64,000 nt of DNA from Hormiphora californensis (Eukaryota; Ctenophora; Tentaculata; Cydippida; Pleurobrachiidae), in the NCBI GenBank assembly GCA_020137815.1, contig CM035351.1:8817100-8881099 (forward strand). The letters are read 5' to 3'. Shown one piece after another: positions 22,501-34,700 of this stretch. Made by a program: the position numbers and the translations under genes. Each line of letters starts with the position of its first letter. The stretch's first letter is position 1. The notes under the pieces are model-generated. The model saw nothing but the letters and a program-made list of their open reading frames with translations, did not search any database and had not been told where the DNA came from.

Positions 22501-24254
22501 TTGTGGTTGTCCGTTTTTGGTTTTCTTGGTCGCATTTGAATGAAATTTGATAGCCAAAGACAATTGTTTGACTTCTGGACCGAAAATTCATGTTTTTTGG
22601 AATGACTGACAATGTTCATTCCGATCAAAAAATGAACTTTGAGCTAATAGTCTGAAATTTCGGTCAACCTATTTATTTGTTCCATAGAGTAACTCTGCCA
22701 AGTTTTAGCCCTCTACGATATCTGGAACTATGCTAGTCTAGGGCGGACATTTTTTATGCCCACCCCTGTATAAAGTGGTCAAGTAGATTAAATTTCAGTC
22801 TTAAAGGTTGACAAGATACCTAAAACTTTTCGTTTTTGATATTTTTACCTGCTCGGGTGAATAAGATGGACCAAAAGACCATCACCGTCTCTATCAGACA
22901 CTACAAGTGGTATTGATTACCTTCTGCGTTTCCGTTCACAACTCATGACTGCCACCTCGTTTAATTGCCAGAGCAATGAGCATACCTGCTCTACAGTAGT
23001 TCCATGGTTGCGAAAAGGGCAGGAACCTTGGTCAGATTTGACCAACTAGGGTAGCTTATGTATTGAGGGACCAGCGAGCCAGGCATGCATATTGTGTGAC
23101 TTGGAGAATGGAGATGTACGAAGCTGAAAAGGGAACCTTCACTGACATAAGCCTCCAAATAATTTTCTAATCAGAGCCCCTTTCCCACTGGAAGGATGAA
23201 TCATGAACTCCAAGTACGATGTGGAGTGTTTTAACAACTCTACACCGACAAAACAGTGTGGATTCAGTCATCTAACTGGTGTTGCGAAAACGCAGCGATT
23301 GTTCAAAATAGCTCCTATTGATACAATTTTGACGGAAAATGAATACTATCTAGTTATTATAGAGTCAAACCATTTACTTGGGACCATAAAATATCTATTA
23401 ATCTATTCAATTATACACTGTTGCGGGCAGGGAAATTCGAAAATATACGATAGACAACGAGTTTTAGAGATCTTGTTTATTGATTGAGTAAGATGTACCC
23501 AATTTCTGAGAAAGGGCCTTTCCGAGAAATCTTTGTCAGATTACGCCCGGTGCGAAGCGAGGGTTACGGAAGTAACAAAGAAATCTAGTAATTAGCCCTG
23601 AAAGTGATAGATCTGACAGTATTCTACTTCTTCTGACAGTATCAAGCTGTTAAGATGAACTGTCAGAAAAATGTCTCTGATATATGAAGTGTCTAATGAT
23701 CATACTCTGATTCTTGACGTACATGGCGCATTTGAAACTTAAAACTCTTAAAATGCCAGACATGTCTGGCATTTAATGAGTTTTTTAAAAGTCTGGCTAA
23801 TATTCAAATGTGCTATGTAACCAGTCAATTTATCATCATCTGATAGGTGATACCCATGATATCTGACACCTATATTTAACTAGGTGATACCCGTTATATC
23901 TGACACCCATATATTTAACTAGGTGATACCCGTTATATCTGACACCTACATTTAACTAGGTGATACCCGTTATATCTGACACCTATATTTAACTAGGTGA
24001 TACCCGTTTACCATGCTACAGAACTCCATGACATGTGCTCTGGCTCATCACTTCTACTTACTGAAAAAGGGGGACACAACTTCTTAATACACGAGGTAAG
24101 AAAGCGCTTATATAATAATAGTTTCTGGGAGCACTACAGCAGAACTGGGGGAGGCAATGAATTTCGAAAAAGAAAATACGAAGAAGATACGAAGAAAAAT
24201 CAGGTGAATGAAATGATCGCTTCTGATTGGATGAATGCTATAAATCAGTTTTAA
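19532..24254 (+). CDS. ABHD12: ABHD12-type serine hydrolase (lysophospholipase / monoacylglycerol lipase)
   Basis: Three exons, 19532-19670, 21160-21824 and 23997-24254, with phases 1 and 0 that match, giving 353 residues. Family members hydrolyse lysophosphatidylserine and monoacylglycerols from the membrane surface. Exon 1 and the start of exon 2 encode one or two hydrophobic helices. Then come RVPYLQRRLLF, the oxyanion HGSSGSR, SFDYRGYADSPG, the nucleophile elbow YGHSMGTGVS, APFLSIPEV, the catalytic Asp in FAKDDEV (end of exon 2), and the catalytic His in KGGHNFL (exon 3). All three catalytic residues are present. The C-terminus is charged and variable. ABHD12 and ABHD12B cannot be separated here. 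Both introns end in tandem arrays at the splice acceptor. Confidence 0.88.
19734..19787. repeat. Perfect inverted repeat in ABHD12 intron 1
   Basis: ATTGGTAACGAAATTACCCCT pairs with its complement about 10 bases later, forming a hairpin with a stem of about 20 bp. Possibly a tiny foldback element. A related GGTTATTTCGTAACCAAG occurs near 40630. Confidence 0.6.
19893..21158 (+). repeat. Minisatellite of about 50 copies ending at the ABHD12 exon 2 acceptor
   Basis: The unit is about 24-26 bp, CTTCTAACCCCCTCCCTACTGCCAC with small changes. Each copy resembles a branch site (CTAAC) plus a pyrimidine tract. The last unit becomes CTACTGCCACAG|TG, the real splice acceptor. I see no AG dinucleotide in the array until CCTAGTGG at about 21120, so the intron has a very long AG-free zone before its acceptor. 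Confidence 0.9.
21894..22768. mobile_element. 875-bp foldback (MITE-like) element in ABHD12 intron 2
   Basis: The ends are inverted copies starting CAGGGGTGGGCATAAAAAA, and the arms of about 420 bp pair nearly all the way to the centre near 22330. The element is flanked by TA on both sides, as for Tc1/mariner-type insertions, although CAGGGGTGGGCA ends are also seen in hAT elements. No coding capacity. Confidence 0.85.
22769..23844 (+). other. Rest of ABHD12 intron 2
   Basis: About 1.1 kb with no recognisable exon or repeat. The 94-residue frame at 23203-23487 has no family features and lacks a promoter or splice context. Confidence 0.35.
23845..24008 (+). repeat. 37-39-bp tandem repeat containing the ABHD12 exon 3 acceptor
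   Basis: Four copies of a unit running AGGTGATACCCGTTATATCT, then GACACCTATATTTAACT, precede the real acceptor TTAACTAG|GTGATACCCGTT. Every copy carries the acceptor plus the first 9-12 coding bases. Splicing to the first upstream copy gives a stop after about ten codons, so the last acceptor must be preferred. Confidence 0.88.
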
Positions 24255-24855
24255 CCGTCTATATAAATCAGTTTTAACCGTTTTAACCGTTTATGTTATG
24301 TAATTTAAAATTCGAAGGGATTGTTGACATCTTGCTGGTTAGCTGTCAAGATAACATGCAAGATATAAAGAGATTCAGTTCTTCATGTTTCAGGCTGATG
24401 TTAGAGACGAGATAAGACGGTATCTTCTGACAGGACGTGGGAAGTTTGCCTTGCTCTACCCTCCCTCCAGCTCCCGGCGCCCCGATAAAAAGGTTTTGAA
24501 CAGGCGTGGGAAATAACAAAGCTGTGACACCCAATGGCCATGATATTTAATATGATATGTGAAGTATAGTTATAGTCGGACCCCGATTTACCGTGCACCC
24601 CAAAATACTGGGCTATTATCCCGTTAAATTGGGGTCCGACTGTAGTAGTTTTCTAGAGTACAATTATCATGGATTATTTATTGCTTATTTTCCTAACATA
24701 ATGAATTTCTTGCTGTGATGTATTACATATATTTGTCTTCTTATTTTCAATTTAAATTTCCTTTACATAGAATATTGTGCGTTTTATTGCCCAACAAAAA
24801 AAGCAATGTTTTACTACCGTTGCAACTCTAAATTTGATGTTAAGGTAGTGTAGGA
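24255..24855 (+). other. Spacer between ABHD12 and FANCD2
   Basis: 600 bases on the same strand. It has three short ATAAATCAGTTTTAACCGT-like repeats at about 24238-24295 and one pogo-like MITE. The FANCD2 promoter should be here; no TATA box seen. Confidence 0.4.
24573..24644. mobile_element. Small pogo/Tigger-like MITE
   Basis: Inverted ends AGTCGGACCCCGATTTACCG and AATTGGGGTCCGACT with TA at the edges. It is about 70 bp, without coding capacity, and belongs to the same family as the copy at 46502-46673. Confidence 0.6.
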
Positions 24856-25513
24856 ATGAAACGGAAGCTAGAGGATCATGTATCAGATATTGAGGGGTTC
24901 CTGGCAGATGTAGGGATAACATTGGGCAAGGATAGGAATTTAGCAGAACGAGATATCGAACCAATAGTAAGGTAACGTAATTACATCATTAGCAAAACTC
25001 TCATAAAAAGAAAATGAGAGTTACTTGAGACTGGAGGAACAAAATAATGTTGATTATAGATTTGTGAGATCCCTGACAAAAAGGTCTATAACCCAAGGCG
25101 GCAAGCACTAAAAGCAATTTAGTTTTTGTATTGCAACGCGATTTGCCGCCTTATGTCATCATGGGTTCCAATAGAGTTCTTTCTCAGGGATCTCACGAAA
25201 TCTCTGTTGAACAACGAAACTCGGGAAACGTTTTTAGGACAGCTTGAAGAATACATATTTTCTGATGTAAACAGGTTAGAATTGTTTTTGTTTCAGTTTA
25301 CAGTCACTAGTGGACCCAGACCATCCTACGGATGGCTTACAATTAATTGATTACTCAAGCGACGTACACTAAACTAAAAACACCTAGGAAATTCCTCGTT
25401 TTTCGTATCGCTCTGTTTATCTGTCTATGTGTCTCTCTGTCTCGTCGCTGGTCCTGGGGAGGGAGAGAGCAAGAGAGAGAGAGAGAGAGAGAGGAGATAG
25501 AGAGAGCAGAGCG

Positions 25514-25555
<42 letters not shown>

Positions 25556-25675
25556 ATAGGGAGGGAGAGGGGGAGAGAGATGGAAAAAGATAGAGAGAGA
25601 GAAGGAAACAAAGAGAGAGATACGAGAAAAAAAAACAAGAGAGTAGAGAGCGAGAGCGATTCTCTCTTGTCTCTC

Positions 25676-25747
<72 letters not shown>

Positions 25748-28700
25748 GATACTAAGCTGAGGTTTGCCAAAACGGAAATCAGGTGAATTGCACCTGACAA
25801 CCGAGACACATGCTCCCGGCATGGTCAACATCACCCGGACCGCCACACCTTACAGACACTTCGGTAGTATTCAATCAGGAATCCGAATATGTGCCAAAGT
25901 GTAAGGGGGAGCCCACTGCTTGTCATGGGTAATGTCATTTGGGCCCAGATGGAGTGCCGTTGGGGCCCACTGGAGTGCCGTCTTGCCAATGCGTCTGTCG
26001 TCTTGGATTGAGTAGAGGGGATGGTGTCAGACACCGGGTTGGGGCTAGGAAGAAGGGAAGGGGTAGGTAGGGGCTAGGTTGGGGATTGAAGGATAAAATC
26101 AATATACACATTGCATATAAAGATAACATCTCGGCTGGCTCCTATCATCGTATTGACAATAGCGAGAAAGGGAGAGGAAGAGGAAGAGGGAGATATGATA
26201 GGTAGGGTGACTGCAAAATGAACTAGGTGTGAGTGGTACAATGATAGGCAGGGTAACTGCAGAATGAACTAGGTGTGACTGGTACAATGATAGGCAGAGT
26301 AACTGCAGAATGAACTAGGTGTGACTGGTACAATGATGGGCAGGGTAACTGGAGAATGAACTAGGTGTGACTGGTACAATGATAGGCAGGGTAACTGCAG
26401 AATGAACTAGGTGTGACTGGTACAATGATAGGCAGAGTAACTGCAGAATGAACTAGGTGTGACTGGTACAATGATGGGCAGGGTAACTGGAGAATGAACT
26501 AGGTGCGACTGGTACAATGATAGGCAGGGTAACTGCATAATGAACTAGGTGTGACTGGTACAATGATAGGCAGAGTAACTGCAGAATGAACTAGGTGTGA
26601 CTGTACAATGATGGGCAGGGTAATAGCAGAGTGATCTAGGTGTGACTGGTACAATGATAGGCAGGGTAACTGCAGAATGAACTAGGTGTGACTGATACAA
26701 TGATAGGCAGGATAACTGCAAAATGAACTAGGTGTGACTGGTACAATGATAGGCAGGATAACTGCAAAATGAACTAGGTGTGAGTGGTACAATGATAGGC
26801 AGGATAACTGCAAAATGAACTAGGTGTGACTGGTACAATGATAGGCAGGGTAACTGCCGAATGAACTAGGTGTGACTGGTACAATGATAGGCAGGATAAC
26901 TGCAAAATGAACTAGGTGTGACTGGTACCATGATAGGCAGGGTAACTGCCGAATGAACTAGGTGTGACTGGTACAATGATAGGCAGGGTAACTGCAAAAT
27001 GAACTAGGTGTGGGTGGTACAATGGGGGGTGCGGAAATGGTCGTTAGGACCATCACCGAAAAGTGACATGCGAGCAGGGTAGCCCTGTCAAGGAAAGTAG
27101 TGTTGAAAATATAATTTGTAATTGGAAAATACAATCACCATAATAGGAAAAGGCGGAAAAGGTAGTTAGGGGCAATACTGAAAAAGACATATGAGCAGGG
27201 TAACCCTGTCAGGGAAAGAAGATTAGGCGGCAGGCCCAGGGAGTGAGATAGAGATAGATGAAGGGTATACAGTGGGACCCGGAAAAGGTTACAACGGCAA
27301 TCTCCAGCTAATTGATATCAGACATGGATGTCCCCAGTAAACGAATTATCACGATTGGGACCGATGTCACATAATCAGCCTAAACCATAGTTGGGAGAGC
27401 AGTTGATTAGACACTGGGAGAGAGGAATTCTGCCCTGGATTAAATTACACCTGAGAAGGAGGGAATAGAAATGAGTGGGCTGGATAGTTGAACCTGAGAA
27501 CAGGAGGGTGAGAAGAGGACGAGTACGATGGTAAACTCGATGCGGGGATCACTAGATGCCCTGGAAAGATGAACACCAGGGGAAGGAACTAGTCATGAGG
27601 GAATGCAGGGCCGGGGCCGTTGACAGGATCAACTGATTGAATCAGTATTCGGTCTGGATAGGTAACGTTTTTCCTTTGCGAGTGTAGCATGTCAGTATGG
27701 AGTTGGTCCTTTGTAAGGCTATCAGCCAGCGTCAGTCAAAAGGGCGGTGCTACTTGTACGCCTGGGACCTGAAAGAGAAGTTCTACTCGGGACTCTACTA
27801 CTCTCCTAACTCAGCTACTTGCTAACAACTAACAGACAAATGAGGATGCCACTATGCTCGGAGGTCTAGAGCGTACGCTTGTACGGTGTACAGAGAAAAG
27901 CGAAAGGGTTAGATGAATACCTATGTTATTGGAAAACAGAAGCTGAGAAAAAGATTATTACATTGCTGCTTGTAGTGGGAAGACGGCGCCCGAACAACAC
28001 GGCAGCCGATCACAACGGGCACCGAGACACACACATATACATACATACATACACATACATATATATATATAATTATATACATGTACATACATATATATTA
28101 TCTACCTGAAATACACAGACAAACACCACAGTGTCGAATGGACACACGTGCTGTCAATCCGGTACTCCGATACGTCCCGTCCTACCGGTCCCCACCGACA
28201 CCGCTCCCCCACCACAAGCACCCATGTTATAAGGGAAAGAACTCAACTCTTGATGAGAAAGGAATAAATATAAAACAGGGGGGGGTCCAGCCCTAAAAAA
28301 AGCTAAAGGTACCCTGATTTTGGTCGATAGCGTTTTTTATTTTAGCTTTTTTTAGCTTTTTTTTAGCTTTTTTTAGCTTTTTTTAGCCCTACTTTTTATG
28401 TTTTTTTCAGCATTCATCTTGACACTTTTCCATTAAATTTTCATCCTTCCGGACGTCTATTGACTGCATTTGTTCATTTCCTGCACATTTTTTTACCATA
28501 ATCTACCGTTTATGTCCATACATAGCAATTTCTGTATCCACCCCTACTGCCATTTTCTGGAGACATTTTTTCGATAAAAATATTATTCAAATTTGATAAA
28601 AATAGTTTTAAAAAAGTTCAAAAAACGTTATAAAACGTTATAATAAAAGTTTAAAAAATTTGGCGTCAGCGGGATTCGAACCTATATGAATCCACTAAAA

Positions 28701-31700
28701 ACTCAATTTTAGCTTTTTTTAGCTTTTTTTAGCTTTTTTTAGCCTTAAAAAAGCTAAATAAAGCTAAAAAAAGCTAAAAAAAGCTAAAAAAGGCTAAAAA
28801 AAGCTAAAAAAAGCTAAAAAAAGCTAAAAAAAGCTAAAGGTACCCTGATTTTGGCCGTTAGCTTAGCTTTTTTTAGGGCTGGACCCCCCCCAAAACAGGA
28901 AATTCCAAAAGAAGACCTGGTGAGTGGGTGAGATCTAAATTCTAAGGACTAAAAAGTGAGTGTGATATAACACAGGAACTGGAACCCCAACCAGTCGGAC
29001 CACCTACCAAACAGCCCAAAACGAGATACCTAAGACGGAAAGGCTGACAGGACAACTTTGCGCTTACCAGCACAGTAAAGAATATGAACAAACACAACAA
29101 AGAGGAGGGGGCAGAGAAGCTGGAGCCAACCCAGGGAGGGAGACAGAGGCCAAGGGACCACGAAATAAGAGGACGCCTTGCCCTAAATACTGGCCACCCT
29201 TCCTGCTGAACACAACCGGATAACAACAATAATAAATAGTAACCAATGAATATAGAATGAACGATCTTATCTGATTTGAGAATGTAGGTAGGGGATGTAG
29301 GTGGCTGGTCCTTTGTTGCTGGTCCGTGGTGGTAGGTAGGGCTGGCTGGGGTTTGTTGGTCGCGGTAGTCTATGTCGTGAAATTCGAGACTAATTACGGA
29401 GCCCGCGATATTAACAGCAAACTACAACACAACTGATTGAACTCCTCTCTCTCTCTCTCTCCCTCTCTCTCTTCATTTCTATCTCAATTTCTCTGTCGTC
29501 TTTGTCTATTTTCTACTCTATATGGGGATCTCATCACGCACAGTGGACTGCTGGGTGAAATGTGGGATCTGATATTCACTGGGGTGATCTGATCATGGGT
29601 GGGGTGATATGATCCTCAATGGGATGATCTGATCTTGGGTGGGGGGATCTGATCCTCAGTAGGGTGATCTGATCTTGGGTGGGGGATCTGATCCTCAGTA
29701 GGGTGATCTGATCATGCATGTTGGGTGATGTGATCTGATCTTGATGACGACGATTTAGGGACCACCAAACATGCATGGGTGGGATCAAGTTTCGGGTGTT
29801 TTTGCATTATATAGTAAGATATATATCACGTACCCTTTTAATTATCTTCGACATAATATCACTACATATAAATAACACATCACGAGTTTTAACTTTTCAC
29901 CTACCTAAACTACTCTATGCAGTGGGTCTCTAACAGTGCCTGGGTCGGTTATTCACTAAAAGGAAAACACAGCATTAGTGATGGTTTTAGTAAATATATC
30001 ACCCGGGATGATGTTTTTAGCACGCACGTGCTAAAAAGATCATTCATGGTTTAGAAATCAGCAGATTGTGTAGTTAACTAAAATATCCGTCCGTCTGTCC
30101 ACCGTTACACATAGCAACAAAGTCTGCTCCTTCATAAATCTTTCAACTCACACTTTGTCGATGCAACAAAGGAAATGATTAACACACATTGTGGCGCGCA
30201 ATTACTCACTCGTATCACTTCCTATTTTCACCTGAAATCACTTTGGGTACCCTACAGCCGTACCATGACGTGGTAGCAAGTCTTCCAAGCATGAAACTAC
30301 TATCACACAATAATTGCAAGTGACTGGTGTTAAGATTACTGAGGCCTGAGGGTAAAGGTGAAGCGCTTGGTCACCAACTAGGGTCTCCTAAGCAACTGTC
30401 TTGGTTATCATAGCAACTGCCTTGGTTACCATAGCAACCACCCTGGTTACCATAGCAACTAACATCGTATCAGCCAAAAATTGCTCTTAGAGTGCAAAAT
30501 TCATCGGAAAATCTGAATTTGAAGCTTAATCATCAATTTTACACCCATCTGGGGCAGGGAAACACCGCATTATGAATACATAATGCAATAATTCTTGTTT
30601 ACATAAAATGGTTTCAGATTTTATGTAGAAAATATAATTCACAAAGATAATCCTTCATGCTAAAAACTATAACTCTCAACTGGTTCTTGAATAAATGGGG
30701 GATGAGGTCTAGGTTGACCCCCCCCCAATTTAAACGTTTTACTCGATAAAATGAAGGTTCTTAGATATCCCATTACCATTAACTTTGTAGATTAAATGAA
30801 AGAATTCATTAAATAGTATTTAAAAAATACCCATTCTGTCGACTCTTTAGACTTACTTACTTGACTTAAGGCGAGTGGTATTCTCGAACGCTGTAGGTCA
30901 GTTTTCGCCAAGGATCTCGGCCAGCCATCATTGAAGATATCTCTGCTACGCTCTTCACTCCAGTATCTCTTCGTATGGTGTCCACGAATGTAAGGTTTGG
31001 TCTCCCTCTTTTCGTTTTACCGTGGGAGGGTTCCCATAACAATACTGAGTGAAGTGTTAGCTCTGGGTGTCTAAACGCGTGGCCAGCATGTCTCAGGCGT
31101 CTCTCTGCTATTTTGGTGCTGAGAATCGGTAGGTCACCATACAGCTCGCAGTTGGTCATCCTCAGGAGATACTGGTTTTTATTCAGTGCCATCCTGAGCA
31201 TTCGAGTGTAGGTGCCGTTTAGACTACGCTCTTGATCCCTAGTAAGCGTCCAAGTCTCACAGCCGTACAGCAGAACAGATTCTACACATGCCACAAACAA
31301 TCGGACCTTTAGCTCATCTTTAAGACTCGAGTTCCAGATCTTCTTGAGTTTATGACATGCCACCCATGCTTTAGCCTTTCTAGTGTTAATGTCCCGGGTG
31401 GAGTCGGCGATCCAACTACCAAGATACTTGAAGTCCTGTACCCTCTTGATGCTCTCTCCCGACAGAGATGTTAACTGCCCTGGGTTATCGATGCCCTCTG
31501 TCAGGAATTCTGTCTTACCAAGGTTACAACGGAGGCCAATTTGGCCACACACGGTTTCCACCTCCTTAAGCAGAGTTCCAAGTTGTTCAGTAGAGTCGGC
31601 AAGGAGCGCTAGATCGTCAGCAAACTCCGTATCCGATACCCGTTGAGCCTCAATCGGTCGAGATCTGGTACCCCGTGCTGGTTGGATGGTGAAACCAATC

Positions 31701-34700
31701 TCCGGGTGCCTCGAGAGTGCCGTACTGATGCAGTAGTCCAGTGCTATTATAAATAGATAGGGTGCGAGCGTATCGCCCTGTAACACCCCGGCAACAATTT
31801 CAAAGAGAGCAGATTCTCCATCAGCGGTAATGACCTTTGCCCTTGTGTTTGTGTAGAGCCAAGATATAAGGTCCACTATCCGTGCTGGGATCCCATACGC
31901 TCTGAGAATCTTCATCAAAGATTTCCTGTTGATGCTGTCGAAGGCTTTGCAGAAATCTATAAATACCATCGCAACAGGAAGATTCTTTGCCCTCGCACCT
32001 TCAAGAATCCGCCTCAAAGTGAGAACATGATTAGTAGTGGATCGGCCTTCCCTGAACCCGTTCTGATTATCGCTGAGCAGAGTTTCCACATGGGGCCTAA
32101 TTCTGTGGAGGATCATCCGATTTAGCGTTTTAGCTACAATCGAAGTCAGAGCTATCCCACGGTAGTTGCCGGGTTTTGAAAGGTCGCCCTTTTTTGGGAC
32201 TGGGATCAGGTTGCTTATTCGCCACTGATCCGGGACTCCTTCCCCATTTAGTGCTCCGTTACAGAACTCCAGTACAATGTCATCCACATCGCATCTCTTT
32301 AGTACTTTCTGGAGGGATTGAGTCATCCCCAAACGCCTTGGCTTCCTTCAGTCTAGACTTCGCTGACTTCAGCTCGTCTCGGGTAAAGGGGCCAACTTCG
32401 ATTGGGCCAGGAGGGTGAATCTCCGGAATTTCCAGATCTCCATCAGTCGATTCAACCTGTGTCCCGAGTAGGGTCTTGAAATGGTTGTACCATATCTCAA
32501 CTCTATCATCGGCTGAGTCACCCTCAATCTGACTTTGCTCTCGCTGGTGTCGTCCCGAAATTTCGTTGATCAACCTCCAGCTTTCCCTGGTCTTGGCGTG
32601 CTTAGTAGCAACCTCAACCTTACTGAATCTTGTTCTCCAGAATTTCAGAGTGCACATTTTCGTACGCATTCTGTAGGTCCTTCTTCGCGGTTCCGATTCT
32701 ATCCAAGGTTTCCTCAGATGGGGCAGAATGGTACTGCTGGCTTGCAGTCTCCACATTTTCCCTTGCTCGTTTAACCCTGAAATCATCAGCCACCACGTCT
32801 CTGATCCTCTTTCGCTTCTTCCCCAGTAGAGCTTTGCTCGTCTGCCCAACAGCTTCAACTAGACATCCATATCGCTCGGTCGCATCTTCCCTGTTTTCTA
32901 TGGCTGAATCTAACACTGCGAAGCGGTTATGCACCTCCACAGAGAACCTCTCCTGCAGTTCTGGGCTAGATTTCAGCTCCTCGTAGCAGTAAGAGGTCCT
33001 CCCCGGGGGTGTTTTACGTTTCCGCAGTGTTAGCTTCAGTTTAACAGTGACCGCCCTATGGTCCGATCCGAGAGAACTAAATATCTCAGATACATCGGCG
33101 TCCTTGATACTGTTCCGCCATTTCCTACGCACTAGTATATAGTCCTTGGTGGATTTACTGAGAGTACCGTCCGAAAGGTGAGTCCAGAGGCGGCATTTCC
33201 GTTTCTGAAAACGCACATTAGCAACCTCCATATTCGCCTCCCGTAGAGTCTCCTTCAGACAGAGTCCATTAGGGCTAGTGCTCTTGTGGTAATACCATCC
33301 TGAGGGGGAATCCGACCAGCCGAGTTTCGCATTGAAATCTCCCGCCACGACCACTAGATTGTGAGCAGGGATAGTGTTTATACAATCCCTTAGGTCATGG
33401 TGAAACTTCTCTACTTCATCTCTGCTGTAGCCCTCAGTTGGTGAATACACAGAAACTACAGTGAAACGAGGGTTCCCTGCAAACGTAACCTTTAGGATGC
33501 GAGGTGAGACAACCTCCTTCTCCGTAATCAGCTTCCACGCTGCTGCCCTCATGGCGATCCCCACGCCCCCCACTGAAGCCCCTCTCTGGTTTCTCTCGGC
33601 TGTAGATGTTAAGAGGATGCAGTCTGACCCAGCCGGAGTAATGCGTATAACCTCACCCGGTGCATGCACTATCCGATGTTCTTGAATTGCGAGCACACCA
33701 AGTTTGCTATTGCAGAACTTATAAGCCAGCTCCTCTTGCCGTTCGACTGTACGTAAGGTACGACAGTTTAGAGTTCCAATGAACGTTTGGCTAATATCCT
33801 TATAAAAACTTTCCATCATTATTTTTCTTTCACTGCATTTACGTCTGCGGGCGTGACTCCACAGACAAGACAATCATAGCATTAGAAATAAAGGCGGCGA
33901 ACCGACTCTACTACACTTCCAGCTGGCGCTGGGTAGAAGAGATTTTATAATGAATTTGTGACCGTAGTAACATGAATCACTAGCAAGGGATTTGGATCTC
34001 TCTAGAGTTAGCCAGGACAACATAAAATGGGAGTTGAACTGAAGGACTCTGAGTGCATAATTTACAACTGGTTTGTTCCACTAAGCCTATAGAAGGCAGA
34101 GTGGTGCATGTTCAGTGGTTCACTACACACTTTAGCCCACGTTTGCCACCGTACATAAAATACAGCCAGTCTTTTTAGGACTCGTGGTTAACCACCCCTA
34201 GGTGTTCTGTCATTACTCAGCATCGGACCTATGTGCCTCCTCCCCTATGACATGCAACAATCAATAAGGGGAAGATAAGAGGGGCAACTTTAGATGCGAA
34301 TTTAAAACGAAAATTAATCTTTCGAAGCAGCTATACAGTAGTATAGATTAAAGGGCCTAAAAACCCAAATTTTATTTAATTATTTTGAACACTACATCGT
34401 AACAAGCATGCTATTGGAGTCCCAAAAAACATAGGTACACGCCCCACCCGCCCAATGTGAGCCCAGGGGGAGCCCCTCAAGTTGGGGCCAGTTGGGGTCC
34501 CCTTGTAAACGCGCTTGTACTCCTTGAAATGCTAACAATATGATCCTCTCTCAAATATAAAATTTAGGATAGAAACTATCCTTGTGTTTTAGTAGATTTC
34601 ATAATCTTTCTCATCAATTATTATTTAAGCCTATCAAAACTAGGAGAAAAATTACCAGAATACAGAGACATGAAAGATTATGTACTCACCTGAAACACAA

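Noticed and set aside
23203-23487. 94-residue plus-strand frame in ABHD12 intron 2
   Set aside because: No domain, no codon bias, no splice context; sits in non-coding intron.
28942-29229. 95-residue minus-strand frame
   Set aside because: Hydrophobic by chance; no start context or family resemblance, inside FANCD2 intron 2.
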